Part shown: piece after piece, positions 32,612 to 41,078 of the stretch
How the letters are laid out: every line of letters begins with the position of its first letter
Position numbering within the stretch: position 1 is the first letter of the stretch
Assembly (NCBI RefSeq): GCF_002812955.1
Contig: NZ_PFXK01000001.1
Span: 620,001-684,000 of the forward strand
Origin: Vibrio sp. HA2012
GTDB lineage: Bacteria; Pseudomonadota; Gammaproteobacteria; Enterobacterales; Vibrionaceae
DNA: 64,000 nucleotides
Direction: 5' to 3'
Program-made: the position numbers and the translations under genes
The notes under the pieces: generated by a model
Seen by the model: the letters and a program-made list of their open reading frames with translations, nothing else
Told to the model about the DNA's origin: nothing
Databases searched by the model: none

Positions 32612-35125
32612 TTAATGAATATTTTTAACCGGAATCTGCCGATCCGGAGCAAACTTGCTCTTCAACCAATCCTTAAATCCTACCGACAATAAAAGGGTCA
32701 GACCGGTAAAATAAGCCCATGACATTGCCTGAACCCCAGTTAGGTTAAAGTAGTGTCCAAGAGAATACACTGCAGTTGAGATAACAAAGCCTAGAGTTGT
32801 CGGTAAGGCAATAGAAAGAAGCATCCAACGATAGTGGCCAGTTTGTACTTTAATCATCATCACCGTTGCCAAACATGGCGGGTAAAGAGCAAAAAACAGA
32901 ATAAGTGCAACTGCGGCCAACTCACCTTTAGTACTAAATTCTTCTGACTCTCCCATACGTTGTTCCAGCTTTTTGTTACTGTCCTCGTCCTGCTGAAATA
33001 GCACGCCAAGTGTAGCCACACTGCTTTCCCGGGCAGCAAAAGATGAGAAGAGAGCAATATTAATTTTCCAGTCAAAACCAGCCAACTTCGTTACCGGCTC
33101 AATAGCACGACCAAACATTCCCAGAAGGGATTCTTCCAGTCGTTTTTCCCGGATTTCCCGCCGAATACGTTTTCTGTCCGATGCCAGATTACGCAATGCC
33201 CGATAAACAACCTTCGCTGACTTTCCCCCTTCCTTTGGTACAATAATCGAATAAAAATCCTCATTACGTAATCGGAATGCTTCACTGACCTTTTGGGAGC
33301 CGTCCACGCCCTTCGCGTTCAGTTTGGCCCGCTTATAATCCGTATAATAATTCACCAACTCGGGAATTGTCTTTTCGGTCAGCAAACCGGCATATTCCGT
33401 TTTTCGAATTTTTTTCTGGAAGGTAATAACCGCTTTTTCAGCTTCAGCCTGATAACTGTGTTTATCAGTTTCCGACAGCCCCGGAAATTGCAACATCACA
33501 AAAATAACGGTAGACACGGCCAGTACAACTGTCCCTACTTTACGGATATAAACCCAGGTTCTTTCTACCGAACGGGTCATAACGCTACGTAAAGTCGGCA
33601 GGTTATAACGCGGTAATTCCATAATAAATGGCGCCGTTTCTGTTGAACGCAATACCGTACGGGTCAGAAGTTTTGCTACCAATAACGCTGCAATAATTGT
33701 CACAGTAGAGATATAAAACATCATCAACGGCTTATCATCTACAAAAAAGATCCCCAAAAGGAGGGTATAGAGTGGTACTTTAGCCAGACAATTCATAAAA
33801 GGAACCGTCAGGATCGTGGCTATTCTGGCCCGGGTATCCGGGATCCCTTTTGTTGCCATAACTCCGGGTACTGCACACCCTCCGGCAAATACACCACTGA
33901 GAATCATAGGTAAGGTACTTTGCCCATGCAGTCCGAAACGGTTCAGTACCTTATCAGCAACAAAAGCAATCCGCGCCATATAACCGGAATCTTCAAGAAT
34001 AGCAATTAACGCAAAAAGAATAACGAAAATCGGCACATAATTAAGTAATGTATTGGCCGAATCGATAACCCAGAGGCCTAATGAACGTACGTAAGGATCA
34101 TAGAGAAAACCGGCATCAGGTAAAACAGATGCAACCAGTTCCCGTAAAGCCGCCAGGTAAGGCCAGGTGTAGTTAGTCAGTTCGTAACCCCAGACAATGG
34201 CTATCTGATAAATAGCAAAGACAGTCAATAAAAGCGCGATTGGAGCACCAGGACGACTCAGTACTAGTTTATCAATTCTGTCTGTGTATGAAGTTTTTCT
34301 TCTGTCTGCTGCTGTGGTCTGAACGCATTCAGTAATAAGGTGGCTTATCGCTTTCTGCCGCCGGGAAACGATATAATCATTAACGTCTTGCTCCAACGCC
34401 TCTCTGACCGTTTCGCGCAGATACCCTATTTGTTTGACTAGCGTATCAAAATCACTGTCATCCATATTAACAAACTGTTGTTCCAGCCACTCCCACGCCT
34501 CTTTATCGCCTTCCAGTAAACGAACACTCAACCAGCGTTTTGCTGGCATATTGATTAACGGAAAACAGGATAACTGTTGCGCAATTTCTTCGATGTGTGT
34601 TTCAAGTGCAGGATACTGAAGAACAAAAGGGCTGACCTTCACCTTATCAAGGTTTGCGGTAATATGTTTTCCCCCTTTTCCCGTACGCCCCACCGCCTCG
34701 ACAACCGGTACACCCAGATACTGAGATAATTTATCAGTATCAATAGAAATACCTTCATGCCCGGCAACATCCATCATATTCAGGATCAGCATGACAGGCA
34801 GTTCCATCTCTATTAACTGCAAGCTCAAATGAAGAGAACGGGAGATATTCGCTGCATCCAGTACATTCAGAACAGCATCCGGACTCTCCTCTCGCAATGC
34901 CCTGCGGGCAACACGCTCTTCAAGGGAAAAACTGGTCAGGCTATAGGTTCCAGGAAGATCGACCAGCTGATACATATCATTTTCTGTAGAAAAATAGCCA
35001 ATTTTTTTGTCAACTGTCACCCCCGGATAATTGGCCACATGCTGACGGGCTCCGGTCAGCATATTAAAAATCGTTGATTTTCCTGCATTTTGCTGTCCGG
35101 ACAGCAACAGTTTCCTTCTACTCAT
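32612..35125 (-). CDS. feoB: FeoB, ferrous iron transporter with G-protein domain (long form)
   Basis: Inner-membrane Fe(II) permease with an N-terminal GTPase. G1 is GQQNAGKS (residues 10-17), G3 VDLPGTYSL, G4 NMMD. The membrane part has Gate motifs such as VFAGGCAVPGVMATKG and PFMNCLAKVPLY. At 837 residues it is longer than E. coli or V. cholerae FeoB (about 760-775). The excess is a hydrophilic, charged stretch at about residues 549-665, between two membrane segments. The GQQNAGKS and GCAVPGVMATKG variants resemble FeoB of deltaproteobacteria and other anaerobes rather than enterobacteria (recollection). The start at 35125 follows feoA by 9 bp and has a weak ribosome-binding site. Confidence 0.93.
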   Translation of the reverse strand: MSRRKLLLSGQQNAGKSTIFNMLTGARQHVANYPGVTVDKKIGYFSTENDMYQLVDLPGTYSLTSFSLEERVARRALREESPDAVLNVLDAANISRSLHLSLQLIEMELPVMLILNMMDVAGHEGISIDTDKLSQYLGVPVVEAVGRTGKGGKHITANLDKVKVSPFVLQYPALETHIEEIAQQLSCFPLINMPAKRWLSVRLLEGDKEAWEWLEQQFVNMDDSDFDTLVKQIGYLRETVREALEQDVNDYIVSRRQKAISHLITECVQTTAADRRKTSYTDRIDKLVLSRPGAPIALLLTVFAIYQIAIVWGYELTNYTWPYLAALRELVASVLPDAGFLYDPYVRSLGLWVIDSANTLLNYVPIFVILFALIAILEDSGYMARIAFVADKVLNRFGLHGQSTLPMILSGVFAGGCAVPGVMATKGIPDTRARIATILTVPFMNCLAKVPLYTLLLGIFFVDDKPLMMFYISTVTIIAALLVAKLLTRTVLRSTETAPFIMELPRYNLPTLRSVMTRSVERTWVYIRKVGTVVLAVSTVIFVMLQFPGLSETDKHSYQAEAEKAVITFQKKIRKTEYAGLLTEKTIPELVNYYTDYKRAKLNAKGVDGSQKVSEAFRLRNEDFYSIIVPKEGGKSAKVVYRALRNLASDRKRIRREIREKRLEESLLGMFGRAIEPVTKLAGFDWKINIALFSSFAARESSVATLGVLFQQDEDSNKKLEQRMGESEEFSTKGELAAVALILFFALYPPCLATVMMIKVQTGHYRWMLLSIALPTTLGFVISTAVYSLGHYFNLTGVQAMSWAYFTGLTLLLSVGFKDWLKSKFAPDRQIPVKNIH

Positions 35126-35134
35126 CTTTACTAC

Positions 35135-35368
35135 TCATTTAATGGTCTTGATTATCACGGTTTCTGCTTCAGCACAACGCAGTACAACCGACGTCAGGCC
35201 GACTTTTACTTCGATGGGATCCCCCAGAGGAGCTTTACGTACAAACTCAATCTCTACTTGAGGAATCAGCCCTAAATCGAGCAAACGCTGTCTGGTCGCT
35301 CCAGTTGAACAATGCACATCAATGACCCCACTTTGTCCCGGAGTCAGTTCTGCCAGCGACACTTTCAT
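35135..35368 (-). CDS. feoA: FeoA, ferrous iron transport accessory protein
   Basis: A 77-residue SH3-like cytoplasmic protein required with FeoB for Fe(II) uptake. The family pattern is clear: LAELTPGQSGVIDVH, a middle RQRLLDLGLIPQVEIEFVRKAPLGDPIEVKVG, and a short C-terminal strand. First gene of the feoA-feoB-Cys-rich operon, which faces a Fur-like site about 65-90 bp upstream. Confidence 0.95.
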   Translation of the reverse strand: MKVSLAELTPGQSGVIDVHCSTGATRQRLLDLGLIPQVEIEFVRKAPLGDPIEVKVGLTSVVLRCAEAETVIIKTIK

Positions 35369-35431
35369 CTCAACACTCCTTATAAGCTCCTGAATAGACG
35401 AATATTAATTGACTGAATTAATGACAAAAAA

Positions 35432-35456
35432 CATTAATGATAATGACTCTCACCAT
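35432..35456. promoter_or_regulatory. Fur-box-like site between feoA and the secreted-protein genes
   Basis: TGATAATGACTCTCA (35438-35452) compares with the 7-1-7 Fur pattern TGATAAT-N-ATTATCA: the left half is perfect and the right half has two mismatches. It lies about 70 bp before feoA and about 140 bp before the divergent gene, so it could repress both operons with iron. Consensus match only. Confidence 0.6.
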
Positions 35457-35590
35457 TGTGATATCACTCGCCCAATAGCTAATACGAATAATTATTACTT
35501 GCTTTTGATATGTTATCAAGTAACAATTGATCCGTTTTTGATCTGTCGAATTGGTTCTGTCTAAATTCGTTGTACATAAAAGGAATAAAC

Positions 35591-35902
35591 ATGAAAAAAC
35601 TAACACTGATCACTCTCAGCTGTATTTTCCTGCCGCAAGTAGCATCAGCTCATACACCCTTATGTTCCTGCTATGACTTTGGTGACAACACGATTCTGTG
35701 TGAAGGTGGGTTTTCTGATGGCTCATCTGCCTCAGGTGTTGATATGTATGTAACTGATACTTCAGGAAAGGAGCTTCTGAAAGGAAAAATCGATGACAAC
35801 GGTGAATTTGAATTCCAAAAACCATCTGTTGACTATAGCGTTCAGTTCAATGCAGGACCAGGCCATATCATTGAAATCGATGGTAAAAATATTGTTGAAT
35901 AA
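35591..35902 (+). CDS. Small secreted protein, likely metal related
   Basis: A 103-residue protein of no family I can name with confidence. A signal peptide ends at ASA (residues 18-20), so the mature chain would begin HTPLCSCYDFGDNTILCEGG: histidine first, then three cysteines within 16 residues. The rest looks like a small beta-sandwich (transthyretin or carboxypeptidase-regulatory type) with a final AGPGHIIEIDG motif. It may be similar to the NikL accessory proteins of nickel and cobalt transporters (weak recollection). I took the ATG at 35591 because AGGAAT precedes it and the signal peptide follows directly. It lies 32 bp before the DUF4198 gene. Confidence 0.75.
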   Translation: MKKLTLITLSCIFLPQVASAHTPLCSCYDFGDNTILCEGGFSDGSSASGVDMYVTDTSGKELLKGKIDDNGEFEFQKPSVDYSVQFNAGPGHIIEIDGKNIVE

Positions 35903-35934
35903 TCTATAATCCAATTGTTAAGGGAATTGAATAA

Positions 35935-36720
35935 ATGAAAAAGATTGCACTCGCTGTAGGCACTGCAGCACTTACTCTTTCTGCTGCATCTCATGCACAT
36001 TTCCAGATGCTCTATACTCCAGCATCCCAACTGGAAACCCCAACGACCATTGATATGAAACTAGTCTTTGGCCACCCAATGGAAAACGGACATACCATGA
36101 ACATGGGGCAACCGGAATCATTCTTTGTTCAGTTTAAAGATACCAAAACTGATTTGCTGAATACTCTGAAAAAGATTACCTGGTCTGGTCACGATAACCA
36201 AGCGGATGCTTACCAGCTTGATTATAAAATTCGTCGTAATGGTGATTACATCTTTGCACTAACCCCGGAACCTTACTACGAAGCCGGAGAAGATATTTAT
36301 ATTCAGCAGATTACTAAACGATACATCAACAAAGGTGACCTTCCAACTGGCTGGGAACAACCTCTTGGCCTGAAAACTGAAATCGTTCCTCTGAATAAGC
36401 CTTATCAGGTATTCACTGGCAGCACCTTCACCGGTCAGTTGCTTGCAGAAGGTAAGCCTGTTGCCGGTGCTGAATGTGAAATTGAATTTATCAACACAGA
36501 TGTAGATACCAAAGCCAATGCATTTGGTAAGAGTACTTTCAGCGATGCCCCATCATCAGCAATTGTTGCCATTACAGATGATAATGGCATGTTTACTTTC
36601 GGTGTCCCTAAAGCCGGTCAATGGGGATTTGCCTGCCTGGGTTCCGGCCCGGATAAAGAGTATAAAGGTAAAGAACTGTCTCAGGACGCCGTACTCTGGA
36701 TTGAAGCTCAGGATCTTTAA
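35935..36720 (+). CDS. DUF4198 / NikK-like periplasmic protein
   Basis: A 261-residue exported protein. A signal peptide ends at SHA (residues 19-21), so the mature chain begins HFQMLYTPASQLE. The body matches the DUF4198 (COG5266, CbiK/NikK-like) pattern: an N-terminal HFQML, then KLVFGHPMENGHTMNMGQPESFFV with several His and Met residues, GDYIFALTPEPYYEAGEDIYIQQITKRYIN, and a C-terminal carboxypeptidase-regulatory-like half (GQLLAEGKPVAGAECEIEFIN, DDNGMFTFGVPKAGQWGFAC). Such proteins accompany nickel, cobalt or iron uptake genes. Here it is divergent from feoAB and may share its Fur-like site. The substrate metal is not shown by the sequence. Confidence 0.85.
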   Translation: MKKIALAVGTAALTLSAASHAHFQMLYTPASQLETPTTIDMKLVFGHPMENGHTMNMGQPESFFVQFKDTKTDLLNTLKKITWSGHDNQADAYQLDYKIRRNGDYIFALTPEPYYEAGEDIYIQQITKRYINKGDLPTGWEQPLGLKTEIVPLNKPYQVFTGSTFTGQLLAEGKPVAGAECEIEFINTDVDTKANAFGKSTFSDAPSSAIVAITDDNGMFTFGVPKAGQWGFACLGSGPDKEYKGKELSQDAVLWIEAQDL

Positions 36721-36756
36721 AACTGACATACTTTAGGCCATTCCTTAGCCTCCAAG

Positions 36757-36781
36757 GCCGGTTTAGTACCGGCTTTTTTTC
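36757..36781 (+). terminator. Intrinsic terminator after the DUF4198 gene
   Basis: GCCGGT-TTAGT-ACCGGC followed by eight T residues. Confidence 0.9.
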
Positions 36782-36889
36782 TATCCGGTCAAATACTCTT
36801 CGTTCTGACTTTGGTTCTCGGTAATGATCAGGGTATCATGACATTTAATCTTGCTCATATACAAAGATAATCAAAGGACAAAACAACAG

Positions 36890-37696
36890 ATGAAAATTAT
36901 CTCCTTCAATATCAATGGACTACGTGCCAGGCTTCACCAACTTCAGGCATTAATCGATAAACATCAACCTGATGTGATCGGTCTTCAGGAAATTAAAGTG
37001 CATGATGAAGCTTTCCCTCTGGAAGAAGTTCAGGCCATGGGCTATAAGGTTTATTTCCATGGGCAGAAAGCCCACTATGGCGTAGCGATGCTATGTAAGA
37101 AAGAACCCGTTTCTGTGCAGAAAGGTTTCCCGACTGACTCAGAAGAACACCAGAAACGTATGATTATGGTCACTGTCGAGGATGATAATGGTGAGAAAGT
37201 AACCGTTATGAATGGCTACTTCCCTCAGGGTGAAAATATCGAGCATGAGACTAAATTCCCCTATAAGCGCCAATTTTATAAGGATTTGATGACCTACCTG
37301 AATGAACACCGTTCAAACGATGAAAAGCTTATCGTTATGGGAGACATTAACATCAGTCCCATTGATGCGGACATCGGTATCGGTGAAGCCAACCGTAAAC
37401 GCTGGCTGAAAACCGGAAAATGTTCATTCCAGCCGGAAGAACGCGAATGGCTGCAAACACTTCTGGACTGGGGTTTTGAAGATACATTCCGTATGATTCA
37501 TCCGCATGCGGAAGATAAGTTCTCTTGGTTTGACTACCGTTCCCGCGGATTTGATACTAACCGCGGATTACGTATTGATGTAATTCTCGCGACACCATCA
37601 CTGGCCACACACTGCACTGAATCAGATATTGACTATGAACTGCGGGGAATTGATAAACCCTCAGACCATGCACCAATCTGGTCCGTATTTGAGTAA
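36890..37696 (+). CDS. xthA: XthA, exodeoxyribonuclease III
   Basis: The main AP endonuclease and 3'-5' exonuclease of base-excision repair. The 268 residues equal the E. coli length. [18 protein letters not shown] opens the protein, with the metal-binding glutamate in [11 protein letters not shown]. Catalytic motifs [34 protein letters not shown] and KPSDHAPIW are present. An upstream in-frame start at 36851 adds 13 unlike residues, so I use the ATG at 36890. Confidence 0.96.
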   Translation: MKIISFNINGLRARLHQLQALIDKHQPDVIGLQEIKVHDEAFPLEEVQAMGYKVYFHGQKAHYGVAMLCKKEPVSVQKGFPTDSEEHQKRMIMVTVEDDNGEKVTVMNGYFPQGENIEHETKFPYKRQFYKDLMTYLNEHRSNDEKLIVMGDINISPIDADIGIGEANRKRWLKTGKCSFQPEEREWLQTLLDWGFEDTFRMIHPHAEDKFSWFDYRSRGFDTNRGLRIDVILATPSLATHCTESDIDYELRGIDKPSDHAPIWSVFE

Positions 37697-37712
37697 GTAC
37701 AATTTAGCCGGA

Positions 37713-37743
37713 ATCGTCATTCCCCAAAGAAGGGAATGACGAT
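37713..37743. repeat. REP-like palindrome (CGTCATTCCC type)
   Basis: ATCGTCATTCCC (37713-37724) and GGGAATGACGAT (37732-37743) form a 12-bp perfect stem around CAAAGAA. The CGTCATTCCC...GGGAATGACG core is a dispersed palindrome I recall from many proteobacterial genomes. No T-run follows, so it is more likely a repeat or mRNA-end stabiliser than a terminator. Confidence 0.7.
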
Positions 37744-37763
37744 AATAATCAGAATTGACAAAA

Positions 37764-37850
37764 ATGATTGAAACTACCTGAGAATAGTTGAAGTTAACTA
37801 AGCAAATAGTTGAGACTAACTAAACAAATGGTTGAAACTAACTAAGCGGC
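37764..37850. repeat. Imperfect 22-bp tandem repeats at the 3' end of the permease gene
   Basis: Three 22-bp units (37785-37806, 37807-37828, 37829-37850) share a TAGTTGA-A-CTAACTAA-CAAA core, and a more diverged unit precedes them (37764-37784). The last unit contains the final codons and stop of the permease gene at 37838. Confidence 0.75.
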
Positions 37851-38515
37851 CTCAGATAAGCCAGAAACTTCTTCTCTGCCTTTTTAAACACCCAAAGAAT
37901 AATAAAGCAAAGTGACATATAAAACAGGCCGGCTGTCAGAAATGATTCAAAAGGAGCATAGTAACGAGAGTTAACCAGTCTCGCAGCCCCGGTCAGATCC
38001 ATAATCGTCACTATGCCTGCTACCGCAGAACCGTGCACCATAAAAATGACCTCATTACTATAAGCAGGAAGTGCCCGCCGTAAAGCACTGGGCAAAATAA
38101 TACGCTGATACGTTTTCCAGGTACTCATACCATAAGCTTTCGCCGCTTCCACTTCACCTTTTGGTAACCCATTAATTGCACCACGGATAATTTCAGACGT
38201 ATAAGCGCCGGTATTCAGGAAAAAAGAAATTAACGCACAAAACCATGCATTTTCCCACAACGTATCCTTTACCGGAAAAAACTGATCCATCCCGTAATAA
38301 ATAAGATAGAGCTGAACCAACAACGGAGTTCCGCGGAAAAAATAAATAAACGCCCAGGCAGGTAACCGAATGGCATAAATCGTACTGTTACGTGCAATCG
38401 CCAGTGGAATAGCCAGACAAATACCCATAATCAGGGCGAGTCCTACCAGCCAGACAGTCGTCCATAGCCCATCAAGATAGACAGGCAGGCTTTCGATAAC
38501 CAGAGAAAAATCCAT
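37838..38515 (-). CDS. hisM: Basic amino acid ABC transporter permease, HisM/ArtM/AotM type
   Basis: Inner-membrane permease of a polar amino acid ABC importer, 225 residues, about five membrane segments. HisM-like features are IYFFRGTPLLVQLYLIYYG and the EAA loop GEVEAAKAYGMSTWKTYQRIILPSALRRALPAYSNE that docks on the ATPase. It closely parallels E. coli HisM; substrate (Arg, Orn, Lys or His) cannot be fixed. It starts 2 bp after the HisQ-type permease gene. Its last codons lie in a tandem repeat that continues beyond the stop. Confidence 0.88.
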   Translation of the reverse strand: MDFSLVIESLPVYLDGLWTTVWLVGLALIMGICLAIPLAIARNSTIYAIRLPAWAFIYFFRGTPLLVQLYLIYYGMDQFFPVKDTLWENAWFCALISFFLNTGAYTSEIIRGAINGLPKGEVEAAKAYGMSTWKTYQRIILPSALRRALPAYSNEVIFMVHGSAVAGIVTIMDLTGAARLVNSRYYAPFESFLTAGLFYMSLCFIILWVFKKAEKKFLAYLRPLS

Positions 38516-38517
38516 AC

Positions 38518-39258
38518 CTACCTCGTGTGAATAGTATACCTGCGCTCAACAGCTTTAAGAATCGTGGTTGAGATAAAAGTGAAAACCAGAAAGATCAGCG
38601 CAACAGCCATGTAAAAAGTGAATGGCATTTTTGTTGATCCCGCCGCCAGTGAACTGATCCGCACCATATCCTGCAAACCAATAATCGACACCAGTGCAGT
38701 TGTTTTAAGCAGAACCAGCCAGTTATTACCAAAACCCGGCAATGCATGGCGGATCATCTGTGGAAGAAGAATACGGCGGAAAGCAAGAGAATCACTCATT
38801 CCATAAGCTTTTGCCGCTTCCATTTCACCTTTATCAACAGCCAAAATGGCACCACGGAAGGTCTCTGCCATATAGGCACCAAAAATAAAACCAATCGTCA
38901 GAACACCGGCTATAAACGGACTGATATCAATATAATCTGGTAGATAGGCAGTCCACTCATGAGCGGGATCAGAACCGGCCATCCATTCATTAATCCACTC
39001 ATTGACTGAATAGAGAGTATTATTCAGCAGCATCTGTCCGCCGAAAAAAATCAACATCATCAAAACGAGATCAGGTATACCCCGAATAATCGTGGTATAT
39101 AACGTCGCGATACCTCGTGCCACCCTGTATGGTGCGAGTTTTGCCAATGCACCCAGAAGACCCAAAGTAGTGGCAAGAAGAAGAGAAAGGACTGCAACCT
39201 CAATGGTAACCCATGCACCTTTCAGCAAGGCAGCCTCATACCCTTGTAAATCAAGCAT
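38518..39258 (-). CDS. hisQ: Basic amino acid ABC transporter permease, HisQ/ArtQ/AotQ type
   Basis: Second permease of the importer, 246 residues. It carries TTIIRGIPDLVLMMLIFFGGQ and the EAA loop GEMEAAKAYGMSDSLAFRRILLPQMIRHALPGFGNNW, strongly like E. coli HisQ (TTLIRGVPDLVLMLLIF). A hydrophilic insert (about residues 80-110) is longer than in HisQ. It lies 79 bp after the binding-protein gene, with a stem-loop in that gap. Confidence 0.88.
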   Translation of the reverse strand: MLDLQGYEAALLKGAWVTIEVAVLSLLLATTLGLLGALAKLAPYRVARGIATLYTTIIRGIPDLVLMMLIFFGGQMLLNNTLYSVNEWINEWMAGSDPAHEWTAYLPDYIDISPFIAGVLTIGFIFGAYMAETFRGAILAVDKGEMEAAKAYGMSDSLAFRRILLPQMIRHALPGFGNNWLVLLKTTALVSIIGLQDMVRISSLAAGSTKMPFTFYMAVALIFLVFTFISTTILKAVERRYTIHTR

Positions 39259-39299
39259 GATAAATATCCGTAAGATGACAACAAAATAAACCCGAAGTC

Positions 39300-39326
39300 A
39301 GGGCGGCAAAGTATAACTACCGCCCT
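39300..39326 (-). other. Intercistronic stem-loop between binding-protein and permease genes
   Basis: AGGGCGG (39300-39306) and CCGCCCT (39320-39326) form a 7-bp GC stem with a 13-nt loop just after the binding-protein stop. No T-run follows on the minus strand. Such hairpins often protect the abundant binding-protein mRNA from 3' decay. Confidence 0.6.
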
Positions 39327-39337
39327 TTAGGTATCAA

Positions 39338-40102
39338 TTAGTCGCCATACACCTCAAAAGCGAAATATTTTGCTGCGATTTCCTGATATTTCCCGCTCTT
39401 ACGCAGGGCTTTAATTGCTTTGCTAAGGTTGTTTCTTAAATCCTGATCCTGTTTACGGACAGCAATGCCCATACCTTCACCAAGCCAGGTAACCGGGCCA
39501 ACAAACTCATAAGCATCACCGCCGACTTTGTTAATAACACCTGCTTCCAGCGCAGGAACGTCGCCCATCACACCAATAATCCGGCCATTCTCCAGATCAA
39601 GGAATGCATCATCAAAAGAACCGTAACGAACAATTTCCAGACTATCGCCATATTTATCAGTCAGGTACTTATCATGTGTAGTTTCACGCTGAACACCAAT
39701 TTTCTTACCTTTCAGACCTTCTGCGGTAATCTCAAGCCCGGAACCTTTTTTGGCAATAAATTTACTTGGCAGTTGAGCATATTTTTCCGTGAAATCGACT
39801 TTCTTTTTACGCTCTTCATTAATATCCATTGCTGCAATGATGGCATCATATTTACGAGCCAGAAGCGATGGAATAATACCATCCCAATCCTGTGGAACGA
39901 TCTTGCACTGAGCCTTCAGCTCTTCACACAGAGCATTGGCCATATCAACATCAAAACCACTCAGAGAACCATCCGCTTCTGTCTTACTGAACGGAGGGTA
40001 TGCCCCTTCAATACCAAAACGAACCACTTTCCAATCCTTGGCCTGAGCAGCACCAGTTACGGCTGTCGCAGCCAGTGTTACAGCTAATAACCACTTTTTC
40101 AT
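39338..40102 (-). CDS. Periplasmic basic amino acid-binding protein (ArgT/HisJ/AotJ type)
   Basis: Solute-binding protein, 254 residues, with an N-terminal signal peptide ending GAAQA and the mature chain beginning KDWKVVRFGIEGAYPPFS. Family motifs are SLSGFDVDMANALC, DWDGIIPSLLARKYDAIIAAMDINEERKKKVDFTEKY, and GVQRETTHDKYLTDKY. The GIEGAYPPFSKTEADGSLSGFD region is like lysine/arginine/ornithine-binding proteins. Of two nearby ATGs (40108 and 40102) only the second has proper spacing (7 nt) from GGAG. It lies between ATPase and permease genes in one operon. Confidence 0.9.
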   Translation of the reverse strand: MKKWLLAVTLAATAVTGAAQAKDWKVVRFGIEGAYPPFSKTEADGSLSGFDVDMANALCEELKAQCKIVPQDWDGIIPSLLARKYDAIIAAMDINEERKKKVDFTEKYAQLPSKFIAKKGSGLEITAEGLKGKKIGVQRETTHDKYLTDKYGDSLEIVRYGSFDDAFLDLENGRIIGVMGDVPALEAGVINKVGGDAYEFVGPVTWLGEGMGIAVRKQDQDLRNNLSKAIKALRKSGKYQEIAAKYFAFEVYGD

Positions 40103-40181
40103 ATCCATACTCCTGTGTTTTATACTTCTGTCTGTTTTAGTTGTGTTTGTCTGTTTCGTTCTGACGAAACATAGTTATTTT

Positions 40182-40952
40182 TTAGTAAATAGAAGAGATA
40201 AACTGCTTTAAGCGCTCTGATTCAGGATGACTGAACAGTTTATCCGGCGCGCCCTGCTCTTCAACCAGTCCCTGATGCAGGAACATCACATGACTGGACA
40301 CATCCCGGGCAAACGCCATTTCATGTGTCACTACCAACATGGTCCGGCCTTCATCAGCCAGATCACGCATTACACCCAATACTTCACCTACCAGTTCAGG
40401 ATCAAGGGCCGATGTCGGTTCATCAAATAGCATCACTTCGGGCTCTACGGCTAAAGCCCGGGCAATTGCGGCACGTTGTTGCTGCCCACCGGAAAGATGG
40501 CCGGGATAATAATCTTTGCGTTCATACAGACCGACTTTTTTCAGTAGCAACTCTGCATTTTCTATCGCCTGATCCTTAGGCACCCCCAGAACATGTACCG
40601 GAGCTTCTATGACATTTTCCAGAACCGTCATATGTGACCAAAGATTAAAGCCCTGAAAAACCATCGCCAGGCGTGAACGGATACGCTGAACTTGTTTTTC
40701 ATTAGCGGGAACAGATTCACCGGTTCGGTTTTTTTTCATCTGGATCAACTCACCATTAACCCAAATTTCACCGGCTGTCGGTGTCTCCAACAGATTGATA
40801 CAACGCAGAAAAGTACTCTTGCCTGAGCCGGAAGAGCCAATAATAGAGATCACATCTCCCTTGTGTGCTTGCAGAGAAATGCCCTTTAACACTTCATTCT
40901 GGCCGAATGTTTTATGCAGGTCCCTGATATCCAGCGCGGCTACATCTGTCAT
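40182..40952 (-). CDS. hisP: Basic amino acid ABC transporter ATP-binding protein, HisP/ArtP/AotP type
   Basis: ATPase of the importer, 256 residues. Walker A is GSSGSGKST (about residues 38-46), the Q-loop [17 protein letters not shown], the signature [15 protein letters not shown], Walker [21 protein letters not shown] and the H-loop [16 protein letters not shown]. The long match to E. coli HisP ([22 protein letters not shown] and [13 protein letters not shown]) supports a basic amino acid system. First gene of the operon. An ARG-box-like sequence about 130 bp upstream suggests arginine control. Confidence 0.92.
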   Translation of the reverse strand: MTDVAALDIRDLHKTFGQNEVLKGISLQAHKGDVISIIGSSGSGKSTFLRCINLLETPTAGEIWVNGELIQMKKNRTGESVPANEKQVQRIRSRLAMVFQGFNLWSHMTVLENVIEAPVHVLGVPKDQAIENAELLLKKVGLYERKDYYPGHLSGGQQQRAAIARALAVEPEVMLFDEPTSALDPELVGEVLGVMRDLADEGRTMLVVTHEMAFARDVSSHVMFLHQGLVEEQGAPDKLFSHPESERLKQFISSIY

Positions 40953-41078
40953 GCGCTATTCGCTCCTTTTTGGTATTTTAGGTTCTCCGACCTATGATTT
41001 CGCTACAAACTAGCATCAGTTTTTGCCAGATGCAACATATTATTAACCGTAAATAATGAGATATTTAGTTAACTAATC

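Noticed and set aside
35502..35521. FNR site TTGAT...ATCAA upstream of the secreted-protein genes
   Set aside because: The palindrome TTGATATGTTATCAA has a 5-nt spacer, one base more than the FNR pattern allows, so I do not list it as a site.
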